From Azorhizobium sp965227945 (lineage in GTDB: Bacteria; Pseudomonadota; Alphaproteobacteria; Rhizobiales; Xanthobacteraceae), in the NCBI GenBank assembly GCA_965227945.1, contig CBDDGQ010000006.1, positions 992,001 through 1,056,000 on the forward strand: 64,000 nucleotides of DNA, in the 5' to 3' direction. How positions within the stretch are numbered: the first letter of the stretch is position 1; every line of letters starts with the position of its first letter. This document shows, piece after piece, positions 7,910 through 16,252 of this stretch. A program made the translations under genes and the position numbers. The notes beneath the pieces are model-generated. The model was not told where the DNA came from. It saw only the letters and a list, made by a program, of their open reading frames with translations, and ran no database searches.

Positions 7910-8724
7910 CCGCGATCTCGATCCAGCACCTGTGGAAGGACTATGGCGACCAGATCGTCCTGGAAGACATCAATCTGGAGTTCAGCGCCCGCTGCTTCGT
8001 GGCCCTGGTCGGCCCCTCCGGCTGCGGCAAGACCACGTTTTTGCGCATCCTGCTGAGCGAGGAAACCCTCACCCGCGGCCAGGTGCTGATCGACGGCCAG
8101 CCGCTCGCCCGCGAGCCCGGCGCCGATCGCGGCGTGGTGTTCCAGCGCTATTCGGTGTTCCCGCATCTCACCGTGCTGGGCAATGTGCTGCTCGCCGCCG
8201 AGCTGCCCAAGGCGCCCTTCACCGGCCGCCTGTTCGGCGCCGCCCGGCGGGCGGCGCAGGAGGAAGCGCGCGCCCTCATCGCCGAAGTGGGGCTGGCGGG
8301 GGCGGAGGACAAATACCCCGCCGCGCTCTCGGGCGGCATGCAGCAGCGCTTGGCCTTGGCCCAGGCCATCATGCGCAAGCCCAAGATCCTGCTGCTGGAC
8401 GAACCGTTCGGCGCACTGGATCCCGGCATCCGCGGCGACATCCACACCCTGATGCGCAAATTGTGGAACAGCTGCGAAATGAGCGTGGTGATGGTGACCC
8501 ACGATCTGAAGGAAGCCTTCACTCTGGCCACCCGCGTCATCGCTTTCGAGCGCAAGCGCAACCGGCCCGAGGAGCGCGAGCGCTTCGGCGCCACGGTGGC
8601 CCATGACATCGAGGTCTGGCCGCCGCGCATCGCCGGCCAGTTGCGCTTTGACACCCCGCACCGGGACGACCCGGCTGCCTCCACCGCCCCCCGCCGGGAC
8701 GACCCGGCACTCATGAGCGTCTAA
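7906..8724 (+). CDS. ABC transporter ATP-binding protein, urea/guanidine carboxylase-associated
   Basis: This 272-residue ATPase has Walker A GPSGCGKTT (near residue 37), signature LSGGMQQR, and Walker B ILLLDEPFGALD followed by a conserved MVTHDLKEAF switch His. It belongs to the nitrate/taurine/SsuB group. Overlap with the permease stop implies coupled translation. The last 25 or so residues contain an unusual duplicated PHRDDPAAS / RRDDPAL peptide encoded by a repeated CGGGACGACCCGGC sequence, possibly from a palindromic repeat captured in the coding region. Confidence 0.9.
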   Translation: MTAISIQHLWKDYGDQIVLEDINLEFSARCFVALVGPSGCGKTTFLRILLSEETLTRGQVLIDGQPLAREPGADRGVVFQRYSVFPHLTVLGNVLLAAELPKAPFTGRLFGAARRAAQEEARALIAEVGLAGAEDKYPAALSGGMQQRLALAQAIMRKPKILLLDEPFGALDPGIRGDIHTLMRKLWNSCEMSVVMVTHDLKEAFTLATRVIAFERKRNRPEERERFGATVAHDIEVWPPRIAGQLRFDTPHRDDPAASTAPRRDDPALMSV

Positions 8725-8736
8725 GGAGAGGACCAC

Positions 8737-9540
8737 ATGACTGCCGATGCCGAAACGCTGGCGCTGATCGAAGCCAACAAGCGCCGCTATGAGGAACTGA
8801 AGGCTGCCAGCCACGCGCCCGCCACCCTGCCGCCGCCCACGCCGCGCGGCAGCGTGCTGCTGCCGGCCGGCGAGCTCACGCGCGAGATCATTCCCGGCGG
8901 CTGGTATTGGACCACGCGGCTGAACGCCGGCGAGGCGCTGCGCATCGCCTTGGTGGATGGCCCCGCCTCCGTCGCCTTCATCGCCTGGAACGCCGCCGAC
9001 ACCTCCGAACGGCTGAACTATGCCGACACGGTGAAGATCCAGTGGACCGCCGCGCTGGGCAAGGGCCGGGTGCTGTTCTCCGACATGGGCCGGGTGATGG
9101 TCTCGCTGATCGAGGACACCACCGGCGCCCATGACGCGCTGGCGGGCGGCTCCACCCGCGCCTCCAACCGCGCCCGCTACGGCCACAAGACGCTGCGCAA
9201 CACGCGGGACAATTTCATCCTGGCCGCCGGCAAGCTGGGGCTGGATCGCCGCGACATTCCCCCCTGCCTCACCTTCTTCGCCCCCGTGCGCACCGCGGAC
9301 GAAGGCAAGTTGGTGTGGGGTGACGATACCCGGCAGGCCGGCGACTTCGTGGACCTGCGAGCGGAGATGGACCTCATCGTCGCGCTGTCCAATTGCCCGC
9401 ACCCGCTCGACCCCGCGCCCGATTACGCGCCCGGGCCGGTGGAGGCGATCCGCTTTGCCGCGCCGCCTGCCGGGCCGGACGATCTGTGCCGCACCGCCAC
9501 CGCCGAGGCCGCCCGCGGCTTCGACAACCTCGCGCGCTGA
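8737..9540 (+). CDS. Urea carboxylase-associated protein 2 (carboxyguanidine deiminase-type subunit)
   Basis: The 267-residue DUF1989-family protein has the expected core (LPAGELTREIIPGGWYWT, NYADTVKIQW, GHKTLRNTRDNF). It sits directly before its paralogue. In characterised guanidine-degrading bacteria, the two DUF1989 proteins form the heteromeric carboxyguanidine deiminase (CgdAB), which converts carboxyguanidine to allophanate and ammonia. Conserved Cys and His residues expected of metal- or thiol-dependent chemistry are fewer here than in the partner, so this may be the less catalytic subunit, which is inference. The start is preceded by AAGGAGAGG. Confidence 0.88.
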   Translation: MTADAETLALIEANKRRYEELKAASHAPATLPPPTPRGSVLLPAGELTREIIPGGWYWTTRLNAGEALRIALVDGPASVAFIAWNAADTSERLNYADTVKIQWTAALGKGRVLFSDMGRVMVSLIEDTTGAHDALAGGSTRASNRARYGHKTLRNTRDNFILAAGKLGLDRRDIPPCLTFFAPVRTADEGKLVWGDDTRQAGDFVDLRAEMDLIVALSNCPHPLDPAPDYAPGPVEAIRFAAPPAGPDDLCRTATAEAARGFDNLAR

Positions 9541-9551
9541 AGGAGGCCAGC

Positions 9552-10220
9552 ATGACCCGGACTTCGTTCGTCGCCGCCCCCGTGCGCGGCACCAAGACCA
9601 CCCCCAAGGCGCCCATCCACACCTACCGCATCGCCGCCCAGGCGCCGTGGTCCGGCCTCGTCAAGCGCGGCCAGTCCATCCGCATCGTCGATCTGGAAGG
9701 CCAGCAGGCGGTGGACACGTTGTTCTACCGCGCCGATGCCTTCGCCGAGCGCTATTCCTCCCAGGACACGGTGCGGGTGCAGGGAGCCGCCTATGTCACC
9801 ACCGGCACCCGACTGATCTCCAACGAAGGCCACCTCATGGCCACCGTGATCGCCGATACCTGCGGCCGGCATGACACCTCGGCGGGCGCCTGCTCGTGCG
9901 AGAGCAACACCGTGCGCTTCGGCCACCACACCAAATATCTGCACGCCTGCCGCGAGAATTTCGTGCTGGAAGTCACCAAGCACGGCATGTCCAAGCGCGA
10001 CATCGTGCCCAACATCAACTTCTTCATGAACGTGCCCATCGAGCCCTCGGGCGAATTGGCCATCGTGGATGGGGTGTCGAAGCCCGGCGATTACGTGGAG
10101 CTGCGGGCGGAGATGGACCTGCTCTGCGTCATCTCCAACTGCCCGCAGATCAACAATCCCTGCAACGGCTTCAACCCCACCCCGATCGAAGTGCTGATCT
10201 TCCCGGGCGACGAGGCCTGA
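9552..10220 (+). CDS. Urea carboxylase-associated protein 1 (carboxyguanidine deiminase-type subunit)
   Basis: This 222-residue DUF1989 protein has IVDLEGQQAVDTLFY, CSCESNTVRFGHHTKYLHACREN and VISNCPQINNPCNGFNPTP. The Cys/His-rich central segment probably binds a metal. The start at 9552 follows AGGAGG. It is the partner of the preceding gene in the second step of guanidine breakdown. Only three bases separate its stop from the carboxylase start at 10224, so the genes are co-expressed. Confidence 0.9.
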   Translation: MTRTSFVAAPVRGTKTTPKAPIHTYRIAAQAPWSGLVKRGQSIRIVDLEGQQAVDTLFYRADAFAERYSSQDTVRVQGAAYVTTGTRLISNEGHLMATVIADTCGRHDTSAGACSCESNTVRFGHHTKYLHACRENFVLEVTKHGMSKRDIVPNINFFMNVPIEPSGELAIVDGVSKPGDYVELRAEMDLLCVISNCPQINNPCNGFNPTPIEVLIFPGDEA

Positions 10221-10223
10221 GCC

Positions 10224-13200
10224 ATGTTCTCCACCGTTTTGATTGCCAACCGGGGCGAGATCGCCGGCCGGATCATCCGGACTTTGCGCAAGATGAGCAT
10301 TCGCTCAATTGCGGTCTATTCCGATGCGGACCGCTTCACGCGGCCCGTAATGGACGCAGACGCCGCGCTCCGCCTCGGCCCGGCGCCTGCGTCCGAGAGC
10401 TATCTGGACGTGGAGGCGGTGATCGCCGCCTGCAAGGCCAGCGGCGCGCAGGCGGTGCATCCCGGCTATGGCTTCCTGTCGGAGAATGTGGGCTTCGCCG
10501 AGCGCCTCGCCGCCGAAGGCATCGCCTTTATCGGGCCGCGCCCGGAGCATCTCAAAGCCTTCGGGCTGAAGCATACGGCACGCGAGATTGCGGAGGCCAG
10601 CGGCGTGCCGCTGCTGCCCGGCAGCGGCCTGTTGGCGGATGTGGAGGCGGCGCTGGCGGCGGCCGAGGCCATCACCTATCCGGTGATGCTGAAGAGCACC
10701 GCCGGCGGCGGCGGCATCGGCATGCAGCTGTGCGCCACGCCGGAGGAATTGCGCGAGACCTTCGAGCGGGTGCAGCGCACGGCCCGCGCCAGCTTTGGCG
10801 ATGCACGGGTCTATCTGGAGCGGTTCGTGGCGGCCGCGCGCCATGTGGAAGTGCAGATCTTCGGCGACGGCCGGGGCCATGTGGTGGCGTTGGGCGAGCG
10901 CGACTGCTCCCTGCAACGCCGCAACCAGAAGGTGATCGAGGAAACCCCGGCGCCGCTGCTCTCCGATGACACCCGCAAGCGCCTCCACGCCGCCGCCGTG
11001 GCGCTGGGACAGAGCGTCTCTTATGCCTCCGCCGGCACGGTGGAGTTCATCTATGATCCCATCCGCCAGGAATTCTACTTCCTGGAGGTGAACACCCGGC
11101 TGCAAGTGGAGCATCCGGTCACCGAGGCGGTGTTCGGCATCGACCTGGTGGAATGGATGATCCGCCAGGCGGCCGGCGAAGATCCCATCGCGGAGGCCGG
11201 CCCGCTCACCCCCAAGGGGGCGGCGCTGGAGGCGCGGGTCTATGCGGAAATCCCCCACGCCAATTTCCAGCCCAGCGCCGGCCTGCTGACCCAGGTGCGG
11301 TTTCCCGCCGGGGTGCGGGTGGATGGCTGGGTGGAGACCGGCACGGAAGTGACGCCCTTCTATGACCCCATGCTGGCCAAGATCATCGTCACGGGTCACG
11401 ACCGCCCCGCCGCCATCGCCGCCTTGCAGGAGGCGCTGGCCGCCACCGCCATCAGCGGCATCGAGACCAATCTGGATTATCTGCGCGCCATCGCCGCCTC
11501 GGATCTTCTGGGCTCGGGGCTGGTGGCCACCACGGCGCTGAAGGATTTCGCCTTTCGCCCGCACAGCATCGAGGTGCTCAGCCCCGGCGCCCAGTCCAGC
11601 CTGCAGGAACTGCCGGGACGTCTGCATCTCTGGCATGTGGGCGTGCCCCCCAGCGGCCCCATGGATGCCCGCTCCTTCCAGCGCGCCAATACGCTGGTGG
11701 GCAATGCCCCCACCACCGCGGCCCTGGAACTCACCGTCAATGGCCCGACCCTGCGCTTCCATGCGGCGACGCAGGTGGCGCTCTCCGGGGCCGAAATGCC
11801 GGCGCTGCTGGATGGCATGGCGATGTCCCATGACGCGCCGTTCGCGGTCTCTGCTGGTCAAGTACTCAGCATCGGCACCATCGCCGGGCCGGGCCAGCGC
11901 GCCTATCTGGCGGTGGCCGGCGGCTTTGATGCGCCCGAAGTGCTGGGCTCGCGCGCCACCTTCGCGCTGGGCGCGTTCGGCGGCCATGCCACCGGCACGC
12001 TGAAAGGTGGCGATGTGCTGCATCTGGCCGGCGCCGATCCCGTGGACGCGCTCGTGGTAGCGGCCGCGCCCCTCACCCGTGCCTGGGAGATCGGCGTGGT
12101 CTACGGCCCCCATGGGGCGCCGGACTTCTTCCAGGATACGGACATCGCCGACCTGTTCGCCGCCACCTACGAGGTGCATTTCAACAGCGCCCGCACCGGC
12201 GTGCGGCTGATGGGGCCGACGCCGCGCTGGGCGCGCACAGATGGCGGCGAGGCGGGGCTCCACCCGTCCAACCTGCACGACAATGCCTATGCGGTGGGGG
12301 CGATCGACTTCACCGGCGACATGCCCATCATCCTCGGGCCGGATGGCCCTTCGCTGGGCGGCTTCGTCTGCCCGGCGGTGATCGCCCGCGACGAGCAATG
12401 GAAGATGGGGCAGTTGAAGCCGGGCGACACCGTGCGCTTCCAGCCCGTGGCGCGCCGGGATGACGCCATCGCCGGTCCGACGGTCGTCAGCGCCCCGCCC
12501 GACACCGGCTCGCCCGTCATCGCCCGGCGGGACGATGGCCCGGTGCCCGTGGTCTATCGCCGCCAGGGCGACGACAATCTGCTGGTGGAGTTCGGCGACA
12601 TGACGCTGGACATCGCCCTGCGCCTGCGCGCCCATCTGCTGGCGCAGGCGGTGGCCGGGGCCAAGCTCCCCGGCCTGATCGACCTGACGCCAGGCATCCG
12701 CTCGCTCCAGATCCATTATGACGGCACCAGCCTCACCCGCGCCCGGCTGGTGGGGGCGCTGCAGGAGATCGAGCAGGGTCTGCCCAAGGCCGAGGAGGTG
12801 GTGGTGCCCAGCCGCACCGTGCATCTGCCGCTGTCGTGGAACGATCCCGATGCGGAACTGGCCATGCGCAAATACCAGGAGTTGGTGCGGCCCAATGCGC
12901 CCTGGTGCCCGTCCAACATCGAGTTCATCCGCCGCATCAACGGCCTGCCTGATGAGCAGGCGGTCAAGGACATCGTGTTCGATGCCCGCTATCTGGTACT
13001 CGGCCTGGGTGATGTCTATCTCGGCGCGCCGGTGGCCACCCCCGTCGATCCGCGCCACCGGCTGGTGACGACAAAATACAATCCCGCCCGCACCTGGACG
13101 CCGGAGAATGCGGTCGGCATCGGCGGCGCCTATATGTGCATCTATGGCATGGAGGGGCCGGGCGGCTATCAATTGTTCGGCCGCACCATCCAGGTGTGGA

Positions 13201-13778
13201 ACACCTGGCGCTCCACCCCGGCCTTCGCGCCGGGCACGCCCTGGCTGCTGCGCTTCTTCGATCAGATCCGCTTCTTCCCGGTCTCTCACGCTGAACTCAC
13301 CGAAGCCCGCGCCGCCTTCCCGCACGGGGCCTATCCCGTGCGCATCGAGGACGGCACCTTCTCCTACGCCGACTATGCGGCTGGGCTTGAGCGGGATGCC
13401 GCCTCCATCACCGCCTTCAAGACCCGCCAGCAGGCCGCCTTCGAGGCCGAGCGGGCGCGCTGGAAGGCGGAGGGGCTGGACAGCTTCGTGCCCGACGACG
13501 GCGGGCCGGTGGTGGCGGTGGATGCCATTCCCGACGGCTGCTTCGGCGTCAGCGCCACGGTGCCCGGAAATGTGTGGAAGGTCCTGGCTGAACCCGGAGC
13601 GACCGTCGCGGCGGGCGAGACGCTCGCCATCATCGAGAGCATGAAAATGGAAATCGCCATCACCGCCCCGGCGGCGGGTCGGGTGCGGGAGGTGCGGGTG
13701 GTGCCCGGCCGCACCCTGCGCGGCGGCGACGTGGTCGCCGTGCTGGAAACGGTCACCGCAGAGGAGGCCTTGGCATGA
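10224..13778 (+). CDS. Guanidine/urea carboxylase (biotin-dependent)
   Basis: The 1184-residue multidomain enzyme has biotin carboxylase at about 1-445, including the glycine-rich ATP-grasp loop STAGGGGIGMQ and the EVNTRLQVEHPVTE active site. The carboxyltransferase halves follow: AHS2 about 450-760 and AHS1 about 776-1000. The C-terminal biotinyl domain has ESMKMEI, with the biotin lysine near residue 1141. It carboxylates guanidine or urea with ATP and bicarbonate. The riboswitch and CgdAB-type genes favour guanidine. The carboxyltransferase residue that separates guanidine (Asp) from urea (Asn) enzymes needs an alignment. The AHS2-AHS1 linker (about 743-775) contains RRDD repeats unlike the rest of the protein. 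Confidence 0.93.
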   Translation: MFSTVLIANRGEIAGRIIRTLRKMSIRSIAVYSDADRFTRPVMDADAALRLGPAPASESYLDVEAVIAACKASGAQAVHPGYGFLSENVGFAERLAAEGIAFIGPRPEHLKAFGLKHTAREIAEASGVPLLPGSGLLADVEAALAAAEAITYPVMLKSTAGGGGIGMQLCATPEELRETFERVQRTARASFGDARVYLERFVAAARHVEVQIFGDGRGHVVALGERDCSLQRRNQKVIEETPAPLLSDDTRKRLHAAAVALGQSVSYASAGTVEFIYDPIRQEFYFLEVNTRLQVEHPVTEAVFGIDLVEWMIRQAAGEDPIAEAGPLTPKGAALEARVYAEIPHANFQPSAGLLTQVRFPAGVRVDGWVETGTEVTPFYDPMLAKIIVTGHDRPAAIAALQEALAATAISGIETNLDYLRAIAASDLLGSGLVATTALKDFAFRPHSIEVLSPGAQSSLQELPGRLHLWHVGVPPSGPMDARSFQRANTLVGNAPTTAALELTVNGPTLRFHAATQVALSGAEMPALLDGMAMSHDAPFAVSAGQVLSIGTIAGPGQRAYLAVAGGFDAPEVLGSRATFALGAFGGHATGTLKGGDVLHLAGADPVDALVVAAAPLTRAWEIGVVYGPHGAPDFFQDTDIADLFAATYEVHFNSARTGVRLMGPTPRWARTDGGEAGLHPSNLHDNAYAVGAIDFTGDMPIILGPDGPSLGGFVCPAVIARDEQWKMGQLKPGDTVRFQPVARRDDAIAGPTVVSAPPDTGSPVIARRDDGPVPVVYRRQGDDNLLVEFGDMTLDIALRLRAHLLAQAVAGAKLPGLIDLTPGIRSLQIHYDGTSLTRARLVGALQEIEQGLPKAEEVVVPSRTVHLPLSWNDPDAELAMRKYQELVRPNAPWCPSNIEFIRRINGLPDEQAVKDIVFDARYLVLGLGDVYLGAPVATPVDPRHRLVTTKYNPARTWTPENAVGIGGAYMCIYGMEGPGGYQLFGRTIQVWNTWRSTPAFAPGTPWLLRFFDQIRFFPVSHAELTEARAAFPHGAYPVRIEDGTFSYADYAAGLERDAASITAFKTRQQAAFEAERARWKAEGLDSFVPDDGGPVVAVDAIPDGCFGVSATVPGNVWKVLAEPGATVAAGETLAIIESMKMEIAITAPAAGRVREVRVVPGRTLRGGDVVAVLETVTAEEALA

Positions 13779-14197
13779 CTGAGAGCGCGCATACCCCATC
13801 GCCCGTCCTGCCCCTGGTGGTGGTGGGGGCGCATCTGAGCGGCATGCCGCTCAATGGCGAACTCACCGGCAATGGGGGCACGCTCCTGCGCTGCTGCCGC
13901 ACGGCGCCGGACTATCGGCTCTATGCCCTGCCCGGCACCACGCCGGAAAAGCCCGGCTTGGTGCGGGCGCCCGGCTTCGCCGGGCCGGGGGTGGAGGTGG
14001 AGGTGTGGGGGCTGTCCGAGGCCGCCTTCGGGCGCTTTGTCGCCGCCATTCCCGCACCCTTGGGCGTGGGCAAGATCCGCCTGGAGGACGGCGCCGAGGT
14101 CTCCGGCTTCCTGTGCGAGGCGCATGCGGTGGCGGGGGCGGCGGAGATCACCGCTCTGGGTGGCTGGCGGGCTTATATGGCCACGCGCCGCTCCTAG
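13775..14197 (+). CDS. Stand-alone C-terminal domain of allophanate hydrolase
   Basis: The 140-residue protein matches only the last domain of AtzF-type allophanate hydrolases: VVVGAHLSGMPLNGEL, DYRLYALPGT, KPGLVRAPGF, VEVWGLSEAAFGRFVAAIP and GFLCEAHAV through GGWRAYM. The full enzyme is about 600 residues and begins with an amidase-signature domain that cleaves allophanate; no such domain is encoded anywhere in this window. In fungal enzymes the C-terminal domain handles the decarboxylation step. The gene overlaps the carboxylase stop (ATGA), so this is an intact operon member, not a fragment at a contig edge. Confidence 0.88.
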   Translation: MTESAHTPSPVLPLVVVGAHLSGMPLNGELTGNGGTLLRCCRTAPDYRLYALPGTTPEKPGLVRAPGFAGPGVEVEVWGLSEAAFGRFVAAIPAPLGVGKIRLEDGAEVSGFLCEAHAVAGAAEITALGGWRAYMATRRS

Positions 14198-14226
14198 GCG
14201 CGGCCACTGGCGCGCCCCAAGGACGG

Positions 14227-15141
14227 TCATCCGGGCGGTTCCCCCAGCCGCTCGAACAGCCAGCGTCCGGCGGGGCCCAAAGGCTCGTCCTGGCGGTGGA
14301 CGGCGGCGATCGGCAGGTGCGTCACCGCCCGCGCCGACATCTCTTCGGCAAACGCGAGGCGCACCAGCCGGCCGGCGGCCAGATCCTCCGCCACCTGCGG
14401 CAGCGGCAGGCTGCCCCAGCCGATGCCATCGCGGATCAAGGCCTGCTGGATGGCGGGGTCGGTGACGCGCCAGGTCCGCAGGGCCACCACCCGCCGGTCG
14501 TCTCCCGGCCGCGCCTCCGCGCGCTCGCTCAGCACAATCTGCACATCCTCCCGCAACGCCCCCTCGTCCAGGGGGGCCCGGATGCGGGCCAAAGGATGGG
14601 ACGCGGCGGCCACCGCCACCAGTTCGACGGCGGTGATGGGGCGGCGCACCAAGTCGTCCGGCAGCAGGAAATCGATGAGGATGCGCAGATCGGCCTCGCC
14701 GGGCAGGACGCCGGGAAACGCGCGCCCGAAGGCCAGGGAGAAGGGCAGGCTGGAAATCCGCACCTGCACCGTCGGGAAGGCATCCCGGAACGCCGCCAAG
14801 GCGGGGGAGAGAAGGCCCATCGGGATCGTCGCCGAGACCAGCACCCGCACCTCCGCCTCCAGGCCCCGCGCCATGTTCTGCGCGATGGCCCGGAAGCGGC
14901 CGACATCATCGACGATGCGGCGGGCTTGCGGCAGCAGGATCCGGCCCTCGCGGCTGAGCGTGGGCCGGTAGGAGGAGCGATCGAAGACGGCCGTGCCGAT
15001 CTGGGTCTCCAGTTTCTGGATGGCGTAGGTGACCGCCGACTGGGCCCGGTTCAGCATCCGGGCGGCCGCGGAAAAGCTGCCGGTCTCCACCACCGCCACG
15101 AACACGCGCAATTGGTCGAGGGAGAGCCCGTCATAGTCCAT
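14227..15141 (-). CDS. LysR-family transcriptional regulator
   Basis: The 304-residue protein has an N-terminal winged helix (LDQLRVFVAVVETGSFSAAA, then RAQSAVTYAIQKLE at about residues 20-45) and a periplasmic-binding-like effector domain. The start at 15141 was chosen because GGAGG lies 6 bases before it; an ATG at 15168 would add nine residues. It is divergent from the DoxX/DsrE/thioredoxin cassette, 112 bp away, which is the natural regulatory target of a LysR protein. It converges with the guanidine operon, ending 29 bp from it. Confidence 0.88.
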   Translation of the reverse strand: MDYDGLSLDQLRVFVAVVETGSFSAAARMLNRAQSAVTYAIQKLETQIGTAVFDRSSYRPTLSREGRILLPQARRIVDDVGRFRAIAQNMARGLEAEVRVLVSATIPMGLLSPALAAFRDAFPTVQVRISSLPFSLAFGRAFPGVLPGEADLRILIDFLLPDDLVRRPITAVELVAVAAASHPLARIRAPLDEGALREDVQIVLSERAEARPGDDRRVVALRTWRVTDPAIQQALIRDGIGWGSLPLPQVAEDLAAGRLVRLAFAEEMSARAVTHLPIAAVHRQDEPLGPAGRWLFERLGEPPG

Positions 15142-15253
15142 GCGACCTCCATCGCATTTTTCGATCAAGACTATCCATACAATGCCGGTTTTTTAGATGA
15201 ACGAGCAAGGGCATCTTCGCGGCATCCATCCACCCCCATTCCGAGGCTTCCCC

Positions 15254-15691
15254 ATGCCGTCTGCCCACGTGTCCCGCCCGACTGCGCTCCCGCCAACCGG
15301 ACGCGCGCTCCCGGCTGCGATCTGGCTCGCCCAGATCATCCTCGCCGTGCTGTTCTGCATGGCCGGCGTCACGAAGCTCAGCATGCCGATCTCCGATCTC
15401 TTCGCCATGATGCCCTGGACCGGACAGGTGTCCCCCGCCTTCGTGCGGTTCATCGGCCTCATCGATCTGGCCGGCGGCGTCGGCATCCTGTTTCCGGCGC
15501 TCCTGCGCATCAGGCCGTCCCTCACGGTGGCCGCGGCGTTGGGCTGCGTGGTGCTCCAGGGGCTGGCCTTCGGCTTCCATGCGGTGCGCGGGGAGTTCGC
15601 GGTGCTGCCCCTCAACGTGGTGCTGTTCGCGCTGTCGGCATTCGTGCTCTGGGGCCGCGGCGCCGCCGCCCCGATCCATGCGCGCGCCTGA
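15254..15691 (+). CDS. DoxX-family integral membrane protein
   Basis: This is a DoxX-like protein of about 145 residues with four predicted transmembrane helices (AIWLAQIILAVLFCMAGVTKL; FVRFIGLIDLAGGVGILFPAL; the last two near the C-terminus). DoxX proteins are associated with thiol or sulfur redox at the membrane, but many are uncharacterised. The ATG at 15254 gives the usual short N-terminus; a start at 15197 would add 19 residues, and the choice is uncertain. It begins a three-gene cassette with a DsrE-like and a thioredoxin-like protein, divergent from a LysR gene. Confidence 0.8.
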   Translation: MPSAHVSRPTALPPTGRALPAAIWLAQIILAVLFCMAGVTKLSMPISDLFAMMPWTGQVSPAFVRFIGLIDLAGGVGILFPALLRIRPSLTVAAALGCVVLQGLAFGFHAVRGEFAVLPLNVVLFALSAFVLWGRGAAAPIHARA

Positions 15692-15760
15692 CGGCATGGC
15701 AGATCCCGTCATGCCGCCCCGATGCGCCCCGGGCGGTCCGCGAACCGGATCGGGAACCCC

Positions 15761-16252
15761 ATGAAGACCCAGGCGCTTGCCATCCTCGGCGCGCTCCTGA
15801 TCGGCGGCGCAATAGCCCTGTTGGGAATCGGATATGTCACCGGGGCGGGCGCCGCCACACAGGCGCAGACGCAGATACGCCCCAAGCCGCACCGCCTGGT
15901 GATCCTGGTCGATTCCGACGACCGCAAGGTGATGGGGCATGCCATCAGCTATGCGGCGAATATCGCCCGGGCGCATGCGGACAAGCATGAGCGGGTAGCG
16001 ATCGAGATCGTGGCCAACGGCAGCGGCATCACGCTCCTGCGCGACGACATCTCGCCGCTCAAGCAGCCCCTCGCGGCGCTGCGTCAGGCGATCCCGGACC
16101 TCGTGCTGTCCATGTGCGACTCCTCCCGCCAGATCGCCGCGCAGAAGGAGGGGCACGCCATTGACCCCATCCCCGGCGCCCGCCTCGTGCCCTTCGGCAT
16201 CGGCCGGGTGATGGAGTTGCAGGAAGCCGGCTGGAGCTTCATCCATGGATGA
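15761..16252 (+). CDS. Membrane-anchored DsrE-like protein
   Basis: The 163-residue protein has one N-terminal hydrophobic helix (LAILGALLIGGAIALLGIGY), then a periplasmic domain: HRLVILVDSDDRKVMGHAIS, IEIVANGSGITLL, ALRQAIPDLVLSMCDSSRQI and GRVMELQEAGWSFI. This pattern (beta strand, helix, VANG, a Cys near position 125, then GVxRVxELQxxGW) is that of the DsrE/DsrF/TusD sulfur-relay fold. It overlaps the next gene by eight bases. A role in periplasmic sulfur or thiol transfer is inferred. Confidence 0.72.
   Translation: MKTQALAILGALLIGGAIALLGIGYVTGAGAATQAQTQIRPKPHRLVILVDSDDRKVMGHAISYAANIARAHADKHERVAIEIVANGSGITLLRDDISPLKQPLAALRQAIPDLVLSMCDSSRQIAAQKEGHAIDPIPGARLVPFGIGRVMELQEAGWSFIHG

Noticed and set aside
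10305..13799. Long antisense open frame of 1164 codons over the carboxylase gene
   Set aside because: It is a mirror of a high-GC coding frame. Its product is Gly/His/Arg-rich without domains, while the plus strand encodes a complete known enzyme.
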